From an uncultured Cellvibrionales bacterium (GTDB lineage: Bacteria; Pseudomonadota; Gammaproteobacteria; Pseudomonadales; Porticoccaceae): a DNA stretch of 62,144 nt. This document shows, piece by piece, positions 42,452 through 55,153 of this stretch. Position 1 is the first letter of the stretch. The number at the start of each line of letters is the position of its first letter. The translations under genes were made by a program, and so were the position numbers. The stretch is from contig CAJXWQ010000009.1 of NCBI GenBank assembly GCA_913062605.1, positions 1 through 62,144 of the forward strand. Reading direction: 5' to 3'. The notes under the pieces were generated by a model, which searched no databases, was not told where the DNA came from, and was given only the letters and a program-made list of their open reading frames with translations.

Positions 42452-44536
42452 GTGTTGAAGTTATTGAAACTATTTTTCGCTCTGGCTTTTCTGCTAGTAC
42501 TGATCGTAGTGGGAGGTATCACCTACTTACTGCTGGGGACAGATCCCAATACCTACAAACCAGAACTGGAACAGCTCGCAAACCAAAATAATATTGAACT
42601 GTCCATTGAGGGCGACCTTCGCTGGTCCTTCTATCCCAATCTGTCCGTTCATGCAGGCACTACCTCTCTATCTGGCAAAGAAGTAGGCATTCCCGATATA
42701 CATTTTGAGCAAGCAGACTTTATTCTGGACTGGAAAGCACTACTGTCACGCACAATCCGCCTTCGAGCCATTGCCATCGATGGTGCCAGTATCAGAGTAG
42801 AGTCTGCCAAAGAGGCCGTCAGTGTGGCCGTGCTACCAGGTGCAGCGGCTGCAACGCAGAAGTCTGAAGCAACTGAATTACCCTTTGAGGTAGCCATCGA
42901 TCAACTCTCACTGACAAACAGCCGCATCACTCTGGTGACAACAGACGCCCCAGATAGAATCCTCGAACAATTAAATTTCACCAGTAAAGGGTTAAACCTC
43001 AATGGACAGCCTTTCCCTGTGACCTTCAAGGTCTCAACAACCCTGCCAGACCAACCTAACCCCATCAGTATTACACTGGACACCCAGCTTAAATTACAGC
43101 TAGAGAAGCAACAGGCTTCTCTATCAGGGGCAAAGCTGACGCTAAATGGTTTTGATAAACTGCCTCTGAGCCTTAACTTCGACGCACTTTATGATGGCCA
43201 GGCAGATGCCCTCACTCTCAATAATGTCGAAGGCACACTTGGCTCAGCCAACATCAAAGGCAGTATCAAAAGCCAACAACTGACAACATCACCATTACTC
43301 GAGGGCGAACTATCACTTCAGAATTTAGTGCTTGCTGAACTGCCCATAGAAGCACCCGATGGCTTCAACAAGGTCAATTTTCAATCTTTGTTTTCAGTCT
43401 CAGAAAGAGCGGTCGAATTGAGTGATTTAAAACTGTCACTCGATAACTTCAACCTCAACGGCAAGCTATCTCTCAAGCTGGAGAGTCCTCGCCAATTGGA
43501 GATGACCCTAAATGGCGACAATCTAACCTTACCCACCAGTAATGAAAGCAATGGAGACAACACTGATCAAGCCGCCATACTCACGCCTATTCTGGCACCA
43601 CTAGCACTGCTAGAAGGCGGCAAGAGCCATGTTGAACTCAACCTCGCCAGCCTCACCAGTGAGGATATCCGTATTGAAAAACTCCACCTCAATCTGTTTA
43701 CCAACGGCAAGGTCGTCAATATTGCTGATTTATCAGGCCAGGTTTTTGGTGGCAGCTTCCAAACAACCATGAAGGCAAACCTCAGTAAAAAAAGACCCAC
43801 TGTGGCATTTACCAAGCATCTCGTTGATATTGATTTGCACCAGACCCTATCCGCACTGGCAGAACAATCGGATGTTCGCGGAATGTTGACCATGGATTTC
43901 AGTGGCACCACCCAAGGTGATAGTCAGGAGGTGTTAATGGCCAACATGAATGGCAATGGTAAATTCAGTGTTAAAAATCTCCAAGTGGACAATATCAACG
44001 TGGAGCGTAATTACTGTGAAATGGCTGCACTGATAGAGAAACAACCTTCCACCAACCAAACTTGGCCAAACAGCACACTACTAAATGATTTGCAGGGTGA
44101 TATCCAATGGCGCGATCAGCGCATCCTGTTGCCGGGTTTCACCACGGGCCTTGGTAATTTGGCCATATCAGGTAATGGCACAGTCTTTCTCGCTGAAGAG
44201 AACTACGACATGTTGATTACCGCAAATCTTCACGGAGATCAGACCTCTGAAACTGGCTGCTTAGTGAAAAGCAAACGAATTCAAAACCGGGACATCCCTC
44301 TCCGCTGCAGTGGTTCTTTTGCAGAAGATGGCGATGGCAACTGTCTGCCTGACTCAAAATTCATCAGCCAATTGTTACAGGAAAAACTTCAGAATATGCT
44401 GTTTGACAAATTCCTGAAAAAACCAGAATCAACAGAAAGCACCGTTACCGACACAGAGCAAGAAGCTGCCCCGGAAGAAGAAAAAGACGTTAAACAGCAA
44501 GTCATTGAAGGTCTACTAAAAGGCATTTTTCAATAG
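42452..44536 (+). CDS. AsmA family protein
   Basis: About 694 residues. An N-terminal membrane anchor (LKLFFALAFLLVLIVVGGITYLLLG) is followed by a long beta-rich periplasmic chain of the AsmA/TamB-like superfamily and a charged C-terminus (EEEKDVKQQVIEGLLKG). These proteins are implicated in lipid transport to, or homeostasis of, the outer membrane. The GTG at 42452 is five bases after AAGGGAG; a GTG at 42446 lies inside that site. mutY follows three bases after the stop. Confidence 0.9.
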   Translation: MLKLLKLFFALAFLLVLIVVGGITYLLLGTDPNTYKPELEQLANQNNIELSIEGDLRWSFYPNLSVHAGTTSLSGKEVGIPDIHFEQADFILDWKALLSRTIRLRAIAIDGASIRVESAKEAVSVAVLPGAAAATQKSEATELPFEVAIDQLSLTNSRITLVTTDAPDRILEQLNFTSKGLNLNGQPFPVTFKVSTTLPDQPNPISITLDTQLKLQLEKQQASLSGAKLTLNGFDKLPLSLNFDALYDGQADALTLNNVEGTLGSANIKGSIKSQQLTTSPLLEGELSLQNLVLAELPIEAPDGFNKVNFQSLFSVSERAVELSDLKLSLDNFNLNGKLSLKLESPRQLEMTLNGDNLTLPTSNESNGDNTDQAAILTPILAPLALLEGGKSHVELNLASLTSEDIRIEKLHLNLFTNGKVVNIADLSGQVFGGSFQTTMKANLSKKRPTVAFTKHLVDIDLHQTLSALAEQSDVRGMLTMDFSGTTQGDSQEVLMANMNGNGKFSVKNLQVDNINVERNYCEMAALIEKQPSTNQTWPNSTLLNDLQGDIQWRDQRILLPGFTTGLGNLAISGNGTVFLAEENYDMLITANLHGDQTSETGCLVKSKRIQNRDIPLRCSGSFAEDGDGNCLPDSKFISQLLQEKLQNMLFDKFLKKPESTESTVTDTEQEAAPEEEKDVKQQVIEGLLKGIFQ

Positions 44537-44539
44537 TGA

Positions 44540-45604
44540 ATGCTGAATAGTGAACTACAGCTCGTGAGTAACTTGTTTTCCCAGCAACTGCTGGACTGGT
44601 TTGATCAAAATGGCCGTAAGGATCTGCCTTGGCAACAGGGCATCACTGCCTACCGGGTATGGGTATCAGAGATCATGCTGCAACAAACCCAGGTCAGCAC
44701 GGTGATCCCCTACTTCCAACGGTTTATGGCCAGCTTTCCCACCATGGAGACTCTAGCCAAGGCCCCTCAAGATCAAGTCTTACATCACTGGACAGGGCTG
44801 GGCTACTACGCCCGAGCTAGAAACCTTCACAAAACTGCCCAGATAGTCATCAACGATTTTAACGGCATCCTACCCGATACCGCTGAACAACTGGAAACAT
44901 TACCCGGTATCGGTCGCTCTACTGCCGGGGCCATCCGTGCCATTGCCTTTCAAAAACCAGCCTCCATTCTTGATGGCAATGTAAAGCGGGTGCTGGCTCG
45001 CCACCATGCTGTTGATGGCTGGCCGGGACTGTCTGCTGTCAGTCATCAATTATGGGCTTTGGCCGAACAACATACGCCCAGTACCCGGATAGCTGACTAC
45101 ACTCAGGCCATTATGGATATGGGCGCCACCTTGTGTACTCGCACCAAACCACGCTGCCAAGAGTGCCCTCTCTCTAATGAATGCCAAGCCTTCAAGGCCA
45201 ACAACCCCACGGATTACCCCGGCAAGAAACCCCGTAAGGAACAACCTGTCCGAGAGTGCCTGTTCCTGATTATTAAAAATCCCGAGGGAGACATACTCCT
45301 TGAACAACGCCCGGCTAGCGGACTCTGGGGGGGACTTTGGGTCTTTCCCCAATGCGAGGAAGAAAATGACATTACAACTGTCTGCAACCAGCTAAGCTGC
45401 CAAATTGAAGACTGGCAACTATTACCTCAAAAGCGCCACACCTTCAGCCACTTTCATTTGGATTACCGCCCCGTGCTAATCAATGCAAAACCGGCGCCTT
45501 CCATTATGGATAGCCCAAGCATAGTCTGGTATAACCCTAGCTCACCGCTAGAAATTGGCACCGCTCAGCCGGTAAAACAGCTGCTGCAACAACTGACTGA
45601 ATAA
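44540..45604 (+). CDS. mutY: A/G-specific adenine glycosylase
   Basis: 354 residues. It removes adenine mispaired with 8-oxoguanine. The HhH-GPD domain has ETLPGIGRSTAGAI and the catalytic aspartate region ILDGNVKRVLAR. The 4Fe-4S cluster motif CTRTKPRCQECPLSNEC has the C-x6-C-x2-C-x5-C spacing. The C-terminal NUDIX-like domain (about 235-354) reads the 8-oxoG. It is tightly coupled to asmA upstream and yggX downstream, a common gammaproteobacterial order. Confidence 0.96.
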   Translation: MLNSELQLVSNLFSQQLLDWFDQNGRKDLPWQQGITAYRVWVSEIMLQQTQVSTVIPYFQRFMASFPTMETLAKAPQDQVLHHWTGLGYYARARNLHKTAQIVINDFNGILPDTAEQLETLPGIGRSTAGAIRAIAFQKPASILDGNVKRVLARHHAVDGWPGLSAVSHQLWALAEQHTPSTRIADYTQAIMDMGATLCTRTKPRCQECPLSNECQAFKANNPTDYPGKKPRKEQPVRECLFLIIKNPEGDILLEQRPASGLWGGLWVFPQCEEENDITTVCNQLSCQIEDWQLLPQKRHTFSHFHLDYRPVLINAKPAPSIMDSPSIVWYNPSSPLEIGTAQPVKQLLQQLTE

Positions 45605-45615
45605 GGGATACACCG

Positions 45616-45888
45616 ATGGCACGTATGGTTCACTGCAAGAAATTAAATAAAGAACTTGAAGGCCTTGATGCCGCTCCATTTCCCGGTCCAAAGGGACAGG
45701 AAATCTACGAAAACATCTCTAAACAGGCTTGGGACGATTGGCTCGAACACCAAACTCGGCTAATCAACGAAAAACATTTGAATATGATGGACATGACGGC
45801 CAGAACCTACCTCAATGAACAGCGAAGTAAGTTCCTTTCCGGTGCAGAATTTGATGAGGCAGAAGGTTACGTCCCACCATCAGAATAA
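45616..45888 (+). CDS. yggX: Fe(2+)-trafficking protein YggX
   Basis: 90 residues. The family start MARMVHCKKLNKELEGL contains the conserved cysteine, followed by PFPGPKGQEIYENISKQAWDDWL and LNEKRL/LNEQRSKFL-type sequence. It is linked to oxidative-stress protection of Fe-S proteins and fits beside mutY. AAGGG lies upstream of the ATG. Confidence 0.95.
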   Translation: MARMVHCKKLNKELEGLDAAPFPGPKGQEIYENISKQAWDDWLEHQTRLINEKHLNMMDMTARTYLNEQRSKFLSGAEFDEAEGYVPPSE

Positions 45889-45902
45889 TTTTCATCACAC
45901 CC

Positions 45903-45931
45903 TTGACGACATACAGGCGAGAAGGTTTAAT
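45903..45931 (+). promoter_or_regulatory. Promoter of tRNA-Phe
   Basis: TTGACG (45903-45908), a 17-bp spacer and TTTAAT (45926-45931), followed by a GC-rich discriminator (ACGCGCC), as in growth-rate-controlled stable RNA promoters. Confidence 0.8.
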
Positions 45932-45980
45932 ACGCGCCTCTCGCCGCATAGGTATGCAGCAAGACTTGTAACAAGATAAT

Positions 45981-46056
45981 GCCCAGATAGCTCAGTCGGT
46001 AGAGCAGAGGATTGAAAATCCTCGTGTCGGTGGTTCGATTCCGCCTCTGGGCACCA
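45981..46056 (+). tRNA. tRNA-Phe (anticodon GAA)
   Basis: 76 nt with encoded CCA. The acceptor stem GCCCAGA pairs with TCTGGGC, the D-arm is GCTCAGTCGGTAGAGC, the anticodon loop TTGAAAA reads GAA, and the T-arm is GGTGGTTCGATTCCGCC. The dedicated promoter and terminator suggest a monocistronic unit. Confidence 0.98.
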
Positions 46057-46070
46057 TATACAACCATATA

Positions 46071-46103
46071 AAAAAGGCCTGCAATTTTTGCAGGCCTTTT
46101 TTT
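46071..46103 (+). terminator. Intrinsic terminator after tRNA-Phe
   Basis: AAAAAGGCCTGCAA and TTGCAGGCCTTTTT form a 14-bp stem with a 3-nt loop, then TT. It lies 15 bp after the tRNA. Confidence 0.92.
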
Positions 46104-46205
46104 ATTTCAAGCTAGAAACTGAAAAAACCAGAACACACCAGAAATGAAATGCCGATATACGACACATAGAAATCTCTTACGACGTCTAAACCACCACTGA
46201 AATAA

Positions 46206-46240
46206 AAGCCCCTTGTAAATAGCTAATTCACAAGGGGCTT
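46206..46240 (-). terminator. Likely terminator of icd
   Basis: AAGCCCCTTGT and ACAAGGGGCTT form an 11-bp stem with a 13-nt loop. On the minus strand it is followed by TTATT. It is 69 bp beyond the icd stop. Confidence 0.7.
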
Positions 46241-46308
46241 AAGGTAGTAATAAAGACTGAAAAGTGTCTACTTCTCGCCCCAGTATCGACTGATACTATT
46301 TTTTTCTT

Positions 46309-48567
<2,259 letters not shown>

Positions 48568-48686
48568 TCAAAATAATGACAGGTCACTGATAGGCTAGAT
48601 CTTATAAATTCTGGGTGAAGATCATACAGAAAAACGCTACAACTTGACAGGTCGTAAAAAAACTACAGGAAAGAAAAATCGATTTA

Positions 48687-48700
48687 TTGACACACATCAA
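48687..48700 (-). promoter_or_regulatory. FNR/Anr-like palindrome upstream of icd
   Basis: TTGATGTGTGTCAA on the minus strand (TTGACACACATCAA on plus) keeps TTGA-N6-TCAA and the preferred flanking T and A. No good -10 was found at class II spacing, so function is uncertain. Confidence 0.45.
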
Positions 48701-49111
48701 GTCAATGAATTCCTTATTAAAAGAGCAGCTTGATACTCCACTGTGTATAGCTAGGAGGGCAAAGGAAATCAGGTTTAAGCCGTAATACCACTTATTATTG
48801 ACGGACTGATATCCGGCGGCCCTGCCACAGAAAGAATTGCATATAAACTCACAAACTAGTGATTTTTGTAAAACTTATACCCACTCTACACTTTCACCCG
48901 TATTCTTTAAGTAGTACCGTTATATAACCGTCATCTAGAAAACTTGAATGATCGCACCAAACAAAACATTTTCTGTTAACCGGGAGAAGCACCAAAACTT
49001 GTGTTGTTGGTTTCTGCCCGTGTCAGAGGGAAAAAGCTTGCTTATCCCATATGAGGAAAGCTTTATTAGAAGTAAAAGCAGGGATTGAGCAGAAATCTAA
49101 GGAACTTGGGG

Positions 49112-49144
49112 CTGGCCATTTCCGGGAGCTCCGAAAATGGCCAG
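49112..49144 (-). terminator. Hairpin after pntB
   Basis: CTGGCCATTT and AAATGGCCAG form a 10-bp stem around a GGAGCTCC-containing loop, 17 bp beyond the pntB stop. There is no T-run, so it may be a processing or stability hairpin rather than a terminator. Confidence 0.45.
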
Positions 49145-49160
49145 ATCCAATTTGAAGGTC

Positions 49161-50564
49161 TTAACTGCGCAGAGCACCTAGTATCTTATCAACGCTTTCC
49201 TTCGCATCGCCAAACAACATGCGGGTGTTCTCCTTAAAGAAGAGTGGGTTTTGAACACCAGCATAACCTGAGGCCATACCACGTTTGAACACGACTACCT
49301 GACTAGATTTCCAAACTTCCATAACCGGCATGCCGGCAATAGGGCTTGTCGGGTCATCCATAGCCGCGGGGTTAACGGTGTCATTAGCGCCGATCACCAA
49401 CACCACATCTGTGGCTGGGAAATCATCATTAAGCTCATCCATTTCCAACACAATGTCATAAGGCACTTTGGCTTCAGCCAATAGTACATTCATATGCCCT
49501 GGTAATCGGCCGGCCACTGGGTGGATACCAAAACGAACGGTAACACCGCGATCCCGCAACAGCTTGGTAATGTCACCCACCGCATTTTGAGCTTGGGCTA
49601 CAGCCATACCATAACCCGGTACGATAATGACAGATTCCGCCATATTTAATTCTTCGCAGAGATCTTCTATAGAGGTCTCTTGTACCGTCTGATCCGAATC
49701 AACTTCAGCAGCGGAGCTACTTGTTGTCTGACCAAAGCCACCCAGAATAACGCTCATGAACGAACGGTTCATTGCCCTACACATGATGTAGCTCAGAATC
49801 GCACCACTACTACCCACCAGAGCGCCGGTCACGATCAGCAGGTCATTACCCAACATAAAGCCGATAGATGCTGCCGCCCAACCGGAGTAGCTATTAAGCA
49901 TAGAGACTACCACCGGCATGTCTGCTCCACCGATGGCCAGAATGAGGTGGACACCCAAAACTGAGGCTATGGCCGTCATGATGATCAGTGGAAGCATGCC
50001 TTCAGCAACACTGCCTGCTCCAAGGAACCACGCACCCAATAACACCGTAAGACCCAGTGCTGCCAAGTTCATGATATGGCGACCCGGCAGGGTTAAAGCG
50101 GCACTGGAAATACGAGCGTCCAGCTTGCCACAGGCAATCAGAGAACCGGTAAACGTGATGGCACCAATGAAGACACCAAGGAATACCTCTACCAGCTTAA
50201 TGGTGTGTTCTGCGCCGTGGGTAATCACCAACGGGTCGAGATAGCCTGAAAACCCAACAAACACCGCAGCCAAACCAACAAAGCTGTGCAGTAAGGCCAC
50301 AAGCTGGGGCATCTGGGTCATCTCTACTTTATTGGCAAGAAACAACCCTGCGCCAGAACCAATGAGAAGAGCTATAACGATAGAGGCAATACCACCAGCG
50401 CCCATGCTGACACTGGCGATGGTAGCAACCAAAGCGATAATAATACCGGCTATTCCGAAGTAATTACCGCGCCCGGCTGATTCTTGATGACTCAACCCGC
50501 CAAGGCTGAGAATGAATAATACACTGGCCACAACATAGGCCACACTAACAAATCCTATACTCAT
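49161..50564 (-). CDS. pntB: NAD(P) transhydrogenase beta subunit
   Basis: 467-residue inner-membrane subunit. About nine membrane helices (1-270) are followed by the NADP-binding domain III with [41 protein letters not shown] and [16 protein letters not shown]. With PntA it couples proton flow to reduction of NADP by NADH. It starts 11 bp after pntA with AGGAG eight bases upstream. Confidence 0.97.
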   Translation of the reverse strand: MSIGFVSVAYVVASVLFILSLGGLSHQESAGRGNYFGIAGIIIALVATIASVSMGAGGIASIVIALLIGSGAGLFLANKVEMTQMPQLVALLHSFVGLAAVFVGFSGYLDPLVITHGAEHTIKLVEVFLGVFIGAITFTGSLIACGKLDARISSAALTLPGRHIMNLAALGLTVLLGAWFLGAGSVAEGMLPLIIMTAIASVLGVHLILAIGGADMPVVVSMLNSYSGWAAASIGFMLGNDLLIVTGALVGSSGAILSYIMCRAMNRSFMSVILGGFGQTTSSSAAEVDSDQTVQETSIEDLCEELNMAESVIIVPGYGMAVAQAQNAVGDITKLLRDRGVTVRFGIHPVAGRLPGHMNVLLAEAKVPYDIVLEMDELNDDFPATDVVLVIGANDTVNPAAMDDPTSPIAGMPVMEVWKSSQVVVFKRGMASGYAGVQNPLFFKENTRMLFGDAKESVDKILGALRS

Positions 50565-50575
50565 GATCTGGTCTC

Positions 50576-52147
50576 CTATTTGCGGAACATTTTGAGCATA
50601 CGATGGGTCACTCTGAACCCACCCGCTATATTTATCGTCGCGATCAACACTGCCATAAAGGACATGATGCCAACCCCGGCGTTCCCAGCTTGAATCAAAT
50701 GCAGAATGGCTCCAATCACGATAATGCCACTAATCGCATTGGTTACACTCATCAGAGGGGTATGCAACGAAGCCGTCACATTCCAGACAACCTGATAACC
50801 GATAAAACAGGCCAACACGAAGACCGTGAAATGGGTGAGGAAACTCTCTGGTGCATAACCACCAATGCCGAATAGAGCGGCAAGAGTAACGACCAGCAAT
50901 GACCCTTTACCCAACCACTTTTTAACCAATGATTCTTCTGGCACTTCAGCTGCCGGCAACGGCTCTTCGGTACTAGGTGGTGGCGCTGCCGCCGACACCT
51001 CGACTTTGGGTGGTGGCCAGGTAATTTCGCTGTCCTTAACGACGGTGACACCGCGAACAACGGTATCCTCCATATCTACCTGTAACTGGCCGTCTTTTTC
51101 TGGCGTCAAATCAGACAATAAATGTACTAAGTTGCTGGCATACAGATCACTTGAGACCTTGGCCATACGACTGGGCAAATCAGTATAACCAATCAAGGTA
51201 ACGTCATGATCTACTACCACCTCACCTGGTACAGTGAGCTCACAGTTACCACCTCGCTCTGAGGCCAGATCGACAACCACACTGCCCGGTTTCATGGATT
51301 GAACCATCGCAGCAGTAATTAACTTGGGAGCAGGTCGGCCGGGGATCAGTGCGGTAGTGATAATAATATCCACTTCTTTGGCTTGTTCCGCGAACAACGC
51401 CATTTCTGCGGCGATAAACTCATCACTCATTTGCTTGGCGTAACCACCGCCACCGCCACCATCCTCATCGGCAAAATCCAATTCAAGGAATTCAGCACCC
51501 ATACTTTCAACTTGTTCTTTCACTTCCAACCGAGTATCAAAGGCGCGAACGATAGCACCCATACTGTTGGCTGTACCGACGGCAGCTAAACCCGCTACAC
51601 CAGCACCAATAACCATCACTTTCGCTGGAGGAACTTTACCTGCCGCAGTTACCTGGCCGGTAAAGAAACGACCAAAATGATTTGCAGCTTCGATAACCGC
51701 CCGGTAACCCGCAATGTTAGCCATGGCACTCAGGGCATCCATCTTCTGTGCGCGACTGATACGCGGAAGGCTATCGATAGCGAAAACTGTCGCTTTCTTT
51801 GCAGCGAGCTGATCAAGTAATTCAGGACTTTGGGCAGGCCAAATGTAGCTCACTATATGGGCACCTTCTTTCATCAGGTCGACTTCGTGTCGACCTAAAT
51901 CAGGGTGCATCATTGGGGCTCGAACTTTTAGGATAAAATCTGACTGCTCCCAGAGAGAAGGAGCGTCCATAGAGATAGCTGCACCTGCAGCCCTATAGGC
52001 ATCATCATCGTAGTGTGCCGGGTCACCGGCACCGGATTGAACGACCACCTCATAACCAAGCTTGATTAACTTCTGAACAGAAGTTGGGGTCGCTGCGACC
52101 CGCCGCTCATCCAGAAAAATTTCTTTAGGTATACCTAATTTCATCAT
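50576..52147 (-). CDS. pntA: NAD(P) transhydrogenase alpha subunit
   Basis: About 523 residues with the NAD-binding domain I (1-380; [22 protein letters not shown]) fused to the membrane part of domain II (about 420-523). This is the undivided enterobacterial-type alpha subunit rather than split PntAA/PntAB. A run of six glycines occurs in [17 protein letters not shown], in the flexible segment. The first ATG after the GGGGAG site is at 52145-52147; the next codon is also ATG. Confidence 0.97.
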   Translation of the reverse strand: MMKLGIPKEIFLDERRVAATPTSVQKLIKLGYEVVVQSGAGDPAHYDDDAYRAAGAAISMDAPSLWEQSDFILKVRAPMMHPDLGRHEVDLMKEGAHIVSYIWPAQSPELLDQLAAKKATVFAIDSLPRISRAQKMDALSAMANIAGYRAVIEAANHFGRFFTGQVTAAGKVPPAKVMVIGAGVAGLAAVGTANSMGAIVRAFDTRLEVKEQVESMGAEFLELDFADEDGGGGGGYAKQMSDEFIAAEMALFAEQAKEVDIIITTALIPGRPAPKLITAAMVQSMKPGSVVVDLASERGGNCELTVPGEVVVDHDVTLIGYTDLPSRMAKVSSDLYASNLVHLLSDLTPEKDGQLQVDMEDTVVRGVTVVKDSEITWPPPKVEVSAAAPPPSTEEPLPAAEVPEESLVKKWLGKGSLLVVTLAALFGIGGYAPESFLTHFTVFVLACFIGYQVVWNVTASLHTPLMSVTNAISGIIVIGAILHLIQAGNAGVGIMSFMAVLIATINIAGGFRVTHRMLKMFRK

Positions 52148-52459
52148 CAGCACTTTCTCCCCGCCCGGACTCCTTCAAGTCAGGCACTATGATTAAGCAA
52201 ACAGGAAAGTCCTTATTGTGGACACCCCAAACCGTGACTACTCAGCTTATCAATTCAAACAACAGAGCTATTAAAAAATGATCCTCTTTATCTTTTATAT
52301 ACAAATTTTGTCATTATTTTATGCACGGAACTTCCAACTCTTTTTATTGATAAGCACACTAAACACTTCTACTCGACTTTACTCTTGGTATAACAACTTC
52401 AATAGTATTACACCGGACTAACCATAATCTACTTTGTAGTTAGATAACAACATTAAATG
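52148..52459. other. AT-rich region upstream of pntA
   Basis: 312 bp between the pntA start and the end of the glycosyltransferase gene. It must contain the pntAB promoter, but I could not pick confident -35/-10 hexamers. No gene or RNA was recognised. Confidence 0.45.
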
Positions 52460-53827
52460 TCAAGAACTTGATCTCGCTAAATTACCGCGAAAATTAATAC
52501 CTACAGCTCGACCCCAAACCTCCACACAAAGCGCCACTAACACCACGCCATATTCCAACAGGGTTGCCCAGATAGGCATTAGGAAGGGTTCAACGTTCAC
52601 TGAATTCATATTGATGCCAATGGCATAGGACAACAACACACTCACTGAAAACGCCCAACTCCACAGCCTGGGAAAGATCGCTGCGAAGGGTAGCAACCAA
52701 ATCAGGTACCAAGCGTTAACCACGGGAGCAATAAAGAAGAACACACCAAAGATAATATCTCCTCGGGGCATCTGCCAAACTGAAGACTTGCTGTGTTGTC
52801 GAAATAACCAGAGATACACGCCCAAAAACACTGAACCTAACAGCAGTTTGACCGCCAGCGGATCAAACCACTGACGCAACAATGCATAAAAAGAACTATT
52901 AAACTGCCACTCTTTACTAAAGACTAACAGCCCCCCCATATCCGATGCCCCCTGCCAAACGAAGGGGCCGTACAACACAGCCAATACTAAGAAAAATACA
53001 CCCCAATAACGCAAGGGTAAGCGCCACAAGATAAAGGGGGCTAATAACAGAGCGAACACCTTTGCCCCCACACTAAGTGCCAACAATCCGGCGGCAGTGA
53101 CATACATCTGTTGTTGTCGACAAAATAATGCTGCCATCAGCAACAATACCCCTACTCCATCCGGGTGCGCAGTAAAGGCCAGCTCCTTAATAACCAAAGG
53201 TGACCATGCATAGAGCAATACCCAACGAATATTGGCCAAGCGTAACAACAGCACGATAAGCACCATGTCTACCAAGGCATACATGAGTTGAAGTATCCAT
53301 ACCTCCGCTGGAGCCAACAAATGCCCCAATAAAAAAGTGTACTGCAAGGTTGGCCCATAGATGGTCGGTACATCCGGGTAATTAATCCTGGCTAACAACC
53401 CTTGAAAAATTACTGGAATTTCGTCATGGCTAAAAAATGTGGAGGGTGCCATTCCATAAGGCGAACCTGTTTCAAAAAAACGATAACCATCCCAAAGGTA
53501 GCGGTAAAAATCGTCTTCCCATAGCGGGTCACCCAATACGCCAATGGCATGAAAACAACTCGCCCATAACAATAACCGCAGAGGCGTCAGGGACTGATTA
53601 GTCGCACAGCCAAATGCAACAAGGGTAGCCACCAAAGACACGCCAAGCAGGCCATAAAACAGCCACAGAGAAAGAAATTCTGGCTGCAATGAATACCAAG
53701 CCAACACACCGTAGGCAATGGCACAGACAAAACCCGCGGCATCAATACCCCAACTCAATCCCAAGCCACTTCCGCCAACATTGGAAAGAGCTCCTAGGTC
53801 GTTATTATTAGCGCCAGTGCCATTCAT
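52460..53827 (-). CDS. Polytopic GT-C-type glycosyltransferase
   Basis: 455 residues with about twelve hydrophobic helices. The first loop has WEDDFYRYLWDGYRFFETGSPYG (residues about 100-125), the acidic DD-R-Y-WDG pattern of membrane sugar transferases using polyprenyl-phosphate sugars. YPDVPTIYGPTLQ follows, like DUF2029/mannosyltransferase relatives. The ATG at 53827 follows a GTG at 53830. It is divergent from a group that includes a GT2 enzyme which could make its lipid-linked donor. The acceptor is unknown. Confidence 0.78.
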   Translation of the reverse strand: MNGTGANNNDLGALSNVGGSGLGLSWGIDAAGFVCAIAYGVLAWYSLQPEFLSLWLFYGLLGVSLVATLVAFGCATNQSLTPLRLLLWASCFHAIGVLGDPLWEDDFYRYLWDGYRFFETGSPYGMAPSTFFSHDEIPVIFQGLLARINYPDVPTIYGPTLQYTFLLGHLLAPAEVWILQLMYALVDMVLIVLLLRLANIRWVLLYAWSPLVIKELAFTAHPDGVGVLLLMAALFCRQQQMYVTAAGLLALSVGAKVFALLLAPFILWRLPLRYWGVFFLVLAVLYGPFVWQGASDMGGLLVFSKEWQFNSSFYALLRQWFDPLAVKLLLGSVFLGVYLWLFRQHSKSSVWQMPRGDIIFGVFFFIAPVVNAWYLIWLLPFAAIFPRLWSWAFSVSVLLSYAIGINMNSVNVEPFLMPIWATLLEYGVVLVALCVEVWGRAVGINFRGNLARSSS

Positions 53828-54013
53828 CACGCATCATTTATTATCGTTAGATAATCACAAGATACCTTATATGGAGCGGGAGTTCCCTGTGACTTAAAGA
53901 TAGCTAAGAAAAAAGGTAGAACTATTTACTCAGCTTACACTCTATAAGGCACACAGGTATAAGACCCACAAGGTCAGTCTTTTACAACATTCAAAAAACA
54001 GGCGATAAGCACA

Positions 54014-54340
54014 ATGAAAACCCGGCGTTACGGTATACCCACGTTGTTCTTATCAGTGGCATTGATATTACCCACCTTAATACTATCTGCTTCGATGGCA
54101 TCAGCATCTATAAACATGGCACCACCCTCCCTTGATGACCCCTATCACCTTGGCAAGGTGACCTATCAGCGGAAATTAGCCTGTGGCACTTGCCTCTTAT
54201 CCGAGACCATCCTTGATGCAGCCAAAGCCTGCGATTTTATTGAGCGGCTCAACACTGACCAGCAGTTGATGACTCTCTTAAATGAAAAGGAGCGTTCAGC
54301 CGTCACCTTTTATCTTGAGAAGTATTTTGGCCCCCGATAA
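54014..54340 (+). CDS. Small exported protein of unknown function
   Basis: 108 residues with a signal peptide (YGIPTLFLSVALILPTLILSASMASA). The mature part has ACGTC near residue 59 and a third cysteine in AKACDF, then a helical C-terminus (NEKERSAVTFYLEKYFGPR). The CxxC has no following histidine, so it is not a heme c site. It lies 24 bp before the GT2 gene and is probably co-transcribed with it. Confidence 0.7.
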   Translation: MKTRRYGIPTLFLSVALILPTLILSASMASASINMAPPSLDDPYHLGKVTYQRKLACGTCLLSETILDAAKACDFIERLNTDQQLMTLLNEKERSAVTFYLEKYFGPR

Positions 54341-54364
54341 TTTTCTGGTACGAGGATCCACGTG

Positions 54365-55153
54365 ATGTATCAGAAAAAACGCATTGTTTGCATTATTCCC
54401 GCCCGGGATGAAGCCAAAGCAATACGACAAGTAATAAACGGTCTTCAGGCATTGCGTGATAGTAATGACAACTCGATTATCGATGATATTTGGGTCTGTG
54501 ATAACGGTTCCACTGATAACACTGCCGCCATCGCTCACGCAGCAGGCGCACAAGTCATCACCCAACCTCAACTCGGTTACGGTATTGCTTGCCTAACCGC
54601 CCTAGGCAAGGCAAAAAATGCGGACATCCTATTATTTATCGATGGCGATAATGCATTCCATGCCAGTCAGGCAATCCCTCTGATTCACACTGTTGCCAAC
54701 GGCGCAGACTTGGCCATTGGCTCCCGGACTCTCGGTAAAATGGAGCAAGGCGCCCTCACCCTCCCCCAGCGTTTTGGCAACCAACTCGCTAGCCTGTTAA
54801 TTCGATGGCTGTGGGGAGCAACGGTCACTGACCTTGGTCCATTTCGCGCTATATCTCAAGGTGCCCTAAAGCAACTGGCCATGGAGGATAAAACCTTTGG
54901 CTGGACCATTGAAATGCAGGTTAAAGCGATTCAAAAAAACATGACGACCATAGAGCACCCCGTAGATACCTTCCGCCGTCTTGGTCACTCCAAAATCAGC
55001 GGTACAGTGAATGGAACTATCGGTGCAGGTGTCGGTATTTTATCGATGATAGCCAAACTTTACTGGCGGCAATATAAACACAATCCTAAAGAGGTACGGG
55101 TATCTAACAATCGTAATATTTCGGGCCAAATGAGGGTAAAAAATGAACATTAA
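54365..55153 (+). CDS. Family 2 glycosyltransferase (polyprenyl-phosphate-sugar-synthase-like)
   Basis: 262 residues, GT-A fold. The N-terminus IVCIIPARDEAKAI binds nucleotide. WVCDNGSTDNT and the metal motif DGD in ILLFIDGDNAFH follow, then AIGSRTLGK and LGPFRAI. No C-terminal membrane helices are present, like soluble dolichol-phosphate mannose synthase-type enzymes. The ATG at 54365 has GAGG nine bases upstream. Its end overlaps the DUF547 gene by 11 bases. Confidence 0.85.
   Translation: MYQKKRIVCIIPARDEAKAIRQVINGLQALRDSNDNSIIDDIWVCDNGSTDNTAAIAHAAGAQVITQPQLGYGIACLTALGKAKNADILLFIDGDNAFHASQAIPLIHTVANGADLAIGSRTLGKMEQGALTLPQRFGNQLASLLIRWLWGATVTDLGPFRAISQGALKQLAMEDKTFGWTIEMQVKAIQKNMTTIEHPVDTFRRLGHSKISGTVNGTIGAGVGILSMIAKLYWRQYKHNPKEVRVSNNRNISGQMRVKNEH

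Noticed and set aside
48948..49088. 46-codon plus-strand ORF in the icd-pntB gap
   Set aside because: No Shine-Dalgarno sequence, mixed composition and no family features. It is retained only as a remark in the intergenic entry.
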